From positions 24,469,334 to 24,533,333 of the forward strand of contig CM106586.1 of assembly GCA_048013815.1 (NCBI GenBank): DNA of 64,000 nucleotides. Reading direction: 5' to 3'. The position numbers and the translations under genes are program-made. The stretch is from Setoptus koraiensis (Eukaryota; Arthropoda). Each line of letters opens with the position of its first letter. Position 1 is the first letter of the stretch. Positions 59,601 through 64,000 of the stretch are shown here, in pieces. A model generated the notes under the pieces. That model was given only the letters and a program-made list of their open reading frames with translations, had not been told where the DNA came from and made no database searches.

Positions 59601-62600
59601 GACAGAGACTCTTCTCCATACAAGAAATTAGAGAGAGAGATATGAAAGAGCGTAATCTCTTGTATTGACTACAAGAGACAAAAAAGATCATCTCACTAAA
59701 GTTAAATATGAAGTATTGATAGAAAGTAAAAATTAAACGAGAAACTGCTTCTAGAGAATAGACTCCAACATTAAGACTCAACAAGATCCCTAAGACACTA
59801 GATGAACCCTATCTATATCAAAAGAATCACGAGATAGAGACTAGATCAATAAGTAGATCAAATCTCTAGTATAGAATAGAGAGAGTGTGTAAGTAGTATA
59901 GTGAGAGTAAAGTGTGTAAGCATGAAGTACAAGAGACCTACTGTGAAGACAGGTGAGTGAAGGTGATAACTAAAGAAACAGAAAGAAAATTGAGCATATG
60001 TGTTGAAATACACAATAGTATACCGAAGCAATATCACCACGCTCAACTGTTCACCGTGTCCGTAGCTAACCTATTCTAGCACACACCAGACTCCCCATAA
60101 CTACTATAATACTCTCTCTACACACCCAGACTGATACTCATGATCAGTATCTTGTCCTCACCGAATGTACCCTCATTAGAGCCAATATCAACTAATCACA
60201 CCATAGTATCCAACCCTGTACGCATAGAACACGCATAGTTCATCACTGTAGTGTCATCTACTAACTAATCAACAAATTATCAAGAACTAACTGTCAAATT
60301 GAAGTGATTTCACCTAGAACTGAACTCATTGCACACGCACACTGGCTTCCCCTCCTACATCACTAACCTACTGTGTCTACTACACCGCCCCTCAATCCAC
60401 CCCTCTCCGCACCCTAACCAATCGACCCCATCACAAATCTGTCCCCAAGAACACCACGATCTCCATACCATCTCACGCACACCCTATGACAAACTTGTGT
60501 CATCATCACCATACTAACACTAGACTAGTGCTGTGCGCAGGTCCACTATATCCTTCTAACTGTGTGATGTTTTAGTCGTCAAGTCTTGGTGTCTACTATT
60601 AGAGTCAGTGTCGATGTGAGTAATTCCCCACTCGCTCTATTCCGAGATGTCGTTGTGCAACCACCAGTTTATGTACCAATTTATACAGAATACATCCTCA
60701 TGTGTCCAAGTCGTCACCAGACAAAAATTCTTCTCCCTTGTATGAGTACCTAGACGCCAATGCTGTGTCTCGTACACATTGTCACTAAGTGGATTACTCA
60801 AATAACCATACCACAAGTCGCATACTTCATGTCCCTGTGTTTAAACTAAACAACACCCCAATACCGCCATGTGATTTGTCACACTACCCCTATGTTACAG
60901 TCCCTCTCCGTAACCAGATAATTGCTCTCTTTCTAATGTGCTCTCACAGTACTTGATCAATTGCTCCTGTGTTATCTCCACACTCGTGACGCAATATCAC
61001 GAGTGTCCTGACTGTCCTCTTCTTAGATACATCAAAACACTTGCCACCGCGTACCGCCGCACCGATCCTCATAGCCTATTCAAATTATTAACCGCCACTA
61101 CAAATCCACTCCTAAAAATGTAAGAGTATGTGATCCTTCGTGCTATGTACCTCTACACACCCCAATCCAGTACACGCTAGACTCCTACTCTGATGTCAGG
61201 TCCTCTACTCAGTTGTCATATAGTTAAGTAGAAAATGTTTCTACCCCACCGCCAAAGGTTCTTAGTCTCTCTGATACCAACGTGTCCCAATCCCTTGAAA
61301 CGTTCAGATATTATAGTGTGTAGATGTAATGCCTTATATAGAGAACTACGTGAAAAGACTAAAATCATGATGTTGTGAAACTTTGTGATGTGACAGAGCT
61401 TGCGGACTTAAGATGAATGAGCATAAGCGGAAGTGTTATCAATCGCATGTGAGATTACATGCTTATAGCAGGCTAGATGAGTGCTCACACACTGAATTGT
61501 ACGTGCCACTCTCTACGGCACACTTGTGAATACATAGTATGTAATCTGAGGATCGGTGTGTTTAGACAGATACATAACTACAGAGATAAGAGGTCAGTGA
61601 AATGCGTGATAGCGTCTCAAGAACGTTGTGCAGCACAGAATCGAGTCGTGTGCGCATTAAGAGATCTGAGACTTGTCTCTCAGATCGAGCCTTAATAGAG
61701 TAACCGCATCAATGACAGAGCAGTCACACTCGTAGGATGAGACTCCGAGACGAGCAATGAACGCGTGGAAAACGCGTAGATAAAATTGAAGTGAGGACAA
61801 GAAGGGTTTGACACCTTGTATACATCATTGAAGAATATAGGTGAAGTATATAATGAAGTCAATGAGACAATAGTGTAGACCTCTCTGTTATGTGTAGGTC
61901 TCTCGATATAGAAGTTCTATCGTGTCGGAAGAATATGTAATTGTGTGAGGTAGAGGCGGTATTGACTCGCGCGCTAATAGAGAGCAAATAGTGTGTTCTG
62001 CTTGTGTGAAGTGTGAGTGAACCAACACTGAAGCTGTGATTTGTAAATTGTGTGTGTGTGTGCATCAGATAGTGTGGACGAAGAGTTATAAATGTCTATA
62101 TCAACACTATCGCCTCGCTGACTCGCTCAGCGACAGTCAATTAGGATATCATCATGTCTTTGGCAGATTTGTGGGTGTGATGTGCGAAATCTATCTGTTT
62201 GATGCATAATGTTGCGGTTCTGTGTGTGATCGATCGAGTTGCAAGGTAGACGAGATAGATGAGACGGTGTGTGTTGTTCAAGTGCACGAGATATTAACAC
62301 GAAGATGAAGATCACATAAGAGCGTGGTCTAGATGGTGTCATACTGCGGAATGGCAGAACTAAGTGCTGTATAGCTTTGCACCTATGGTTTTATTTATAT
62401 GAAATGACATTAGTGTTGTCTTAAAGATCGCACAAGAGAATGTCTATTAAGTCAGAGCTCTCAATGCATTTGATGATATCTTAGAAAGGCTTAAACGAAG
62501 CTGATCAGATTATCACTTCTAATCTATAATATTTACCATATGCTCGCGTTCGCAGTGTAGTGATGTAAATGCCTCTGATGAAGCCCGTACCGCTTGCGTA

Positions 62601-62640
62601 GGAGAAGAAGCCCGAATACTATGTATGGCGACAGAATTGT
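56640..62640. other. Strand-skewed low-complexity region, no genes
   Basis: From 56,640 to about 59,560 the plus strand is C/T/A-rich and strongly short of G. Several 60-base lines before 57,700 have only one to three G. From 59,600 to 60,010 it flips to A/G-rich with few C. From 60,010 to 61,300 it is C-rich again, and from 61,310 to 62,640 it is G-rich. There is no tandem period and no recognisable gene, and open frames are short. The blocks may be decayed TC/CA repeats or poorly resolved assembly. Confidence 0.6.
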
Positions 62641-63171
62641 TTAAGCTCACAGAAAGACATTAGACACCTCATCGTGAAGAATGAGTAGGTGTGCTGACCA
62701 CAGAGAAGTAGCACCCATCGAGCAATAGGTGGATGGCAGATGAGTGTCTTGTGGTGAGCCTAACTCCGAAAAGAGAGTGTGTGGTACGCTCCTGCTCTCA
62801 GATGTTGTGTGCGCTGCAAGTGAGAAGTAGACGCACGCGGAAGGTTTATGAGATGCATCTACGCTCTCTCTGATGGATACTCCATAATCATCCACCAGAG
62901 ACCAAGTTCTGTTGCACGTAAACTCATGTACGCTAATAGACTTACTATTATCTGCGCAACTAGTACTGTGTGTCTCCGCTAACACTGATCGATGCTCTCC
63001 CTCGATAACATGTGACACTCCGCAGACGCTCAGCCTCATTTTATAAACCGTGTTAGACGACTTGGACTGGTGCATAGAGGTGGACGTAGCGAGCGTGTGC
63101 AAGTGTCTAGGATCTCTTGAGAATCGATGTGCCTGAGAGATCTTGCTCTACCAACAGCTCTATAATTTCAG

Positions 63172-64000
63172 CTGTAGCTTGTGGCGGTGCAGCGATTATT
63201 CTTCTGAAAATATTTCTGTTTAATAGTGGCAGTAACCATATATATGTTCAAGACTCAGTGAAAGGCCAGACATCAAAGAATTTATGTTTTCTAGCAGCAA
63301 TATATGAACATCAGCGGATTGGTGATACAAATAAACCGTATAATGCTACTTGGGCTGCAAACATCAATCTGCTGGTTTATGAACGTGTTGCAGAAGTGGC
63401 ATCGAGAAAGGTGAGAATTAATCCAAACAGATTATTCATGTGAATGTCGTTTGCAATGTGAAATGCGCCCTATTAACTCTTCTATGCTAACCAACGACCA
63501 AACTAAATATCCATTCAACGAAATCATGTAGGGAGCCGCCATTATTGTTTTCCCCGAATCATCACTGTATAAATCTTTTAATCGGGATATTTTGAATACA
63601 GTTGTAGAGGAAATACCAGACCCAAAGGATAAGAGCTCCTATTGGAATCCTTGTAATCAGCGAAAACATTTCGAGCGGACCAGTCCCAAGATAACACGAT
63701 TGAGCTGTTTGGCGAAACGGCTCCGCATCTACATTGTGGTCAATTTGAGCGAGAAACAACCATGTAATCCCGCAACAAACAAAGATTGTCCAAAGGATGA
63801 ACATTTTAATTACAACACAGATGTTGTGTTTGATGGCAATGGCAACTTAATAGCCAGATACAGAAAATATAGTATTTTCAACGAAGAGTTATTTCATAAT
63901 GTCCCCTCAAAACCAGAAAGAATTGTATTTGATACACCATTTGGAAGGATGGCTGTGTTTACATGTTTCGACATGGTGTTCGACAAACCGGCTATTGATG
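63172..64000 (+). CDS. Vanin/biotinidase-like amidase (partial, continues past the window)
   Basis: Exon 1 ends at 63,410 (AGAAAG|gtgaga). Exon 2 starts at 63,532 (catgtag|GGA, phase 0) and runs off the window end. The family signature CFLAAIYEHQRI...NLLVYERVAEVASRK is followed by GAAIIVFPESSLY. All three nitrilase-superfamily catalytic residues are visible: Glu at 63,556 (FPE), Lys at 63,865 (RKYSIFNEELF) and Cys at 63,964 (FTCFDM). Vanins hydrolyse pantetheine and biotinidases hydrolyse biocytin, and both are secreted or membrane-anchored. A hydrophobic stretch (AAIILLKIFLF) near the start could be a signal or anchor. The frame has no in-frame ATG upstream. A possible acceptor (tataatttcag) at 63,171 suggests an earlier exon, so the start given is tentative. 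Confidence 0.85.

Noticed and set aside
62647-63102. 151-residue minus-strand ORF
   Set aside because: No recognised domain and Ser/His-rich random-looking composition in the skewed region, just upstream of the vanin gene.

Overview
The window is animal DNA, most likely from an arthropod. The evidence is spliced genes with GT-AG introns, very long glutamine/asparagine-rich exons like those of insects and mites, a miR-100-type hairpin, and conserved animal genes (alpha-COP, TAF9, a PLEKHG5-type RhoGEF, a MyTH4-FERM myosin tail, a vanin/biotinidase). A mite or another chelicerate is possible, but nothing here settles it.

Layout. Positions 1-10,740 are accessory, repeat-built DNA. They hold a truncated hAT transposase, a stand-alone envelope-like fossil ORF, a 157-bp tandem satellite, a large imperfect hairpin, a small Cys/His ORF, and two related TIR elements with clear 8-bp target-site duplications. 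The two elements share a nearly identical 160-bp module made of four hairpins. After about 2.4 kb with no gene, the minus strand carries two genes that meet at a 500-N assembly gap (16,177-16,676). The 3' half of a myosin-type MyTH4-FERM protein lies at 13,116-16,176. The 5' part of a PLEKHG5-like RhoGEF lies at 16,677-30,422. Its six visible coding exons all have phase-0 junctions, and two of them exceed 3 kb and are Q/N-rich. The DH domain runs into the gap.

From 30.4 to 44.4 kb I see microsatellites and minisatellites but no convincing gene. From 45.2 to 51.9 kb there is a duplicated, convergent COPA-TAF9 pair. In the left copy TAF9 is intact and COPA is a wrecked relic with an AP-2 mu (AP2M1) fragment inside it. 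In the right copy COPA is intact and only the 3' end of TAF9 survives. About 600 bp downstream of COPA is a hairpin whose 5' arm matches miR-100.

From 52.4 to 56.6 kb the sequence is rich in CA/GT repeats. From 56.6 to 62.6 kb it shows long blocks of alternating strand skew, with G nearly absent from the plus strand in the first kilobase. The window ends inside a vanin/biotinidase-like amidase gene on the plus strand (from about 63.17 kb), where all three catalytic residues can be seen.

The intact genes serve membrane traffic (COPA), general transcription (TAF9), Rho signalling (RhoGEF), actin-based transport (myosin tail) and pantetheine/biotin salvage (vanin family). They look like ordinary neighbours, not a functional cluster.
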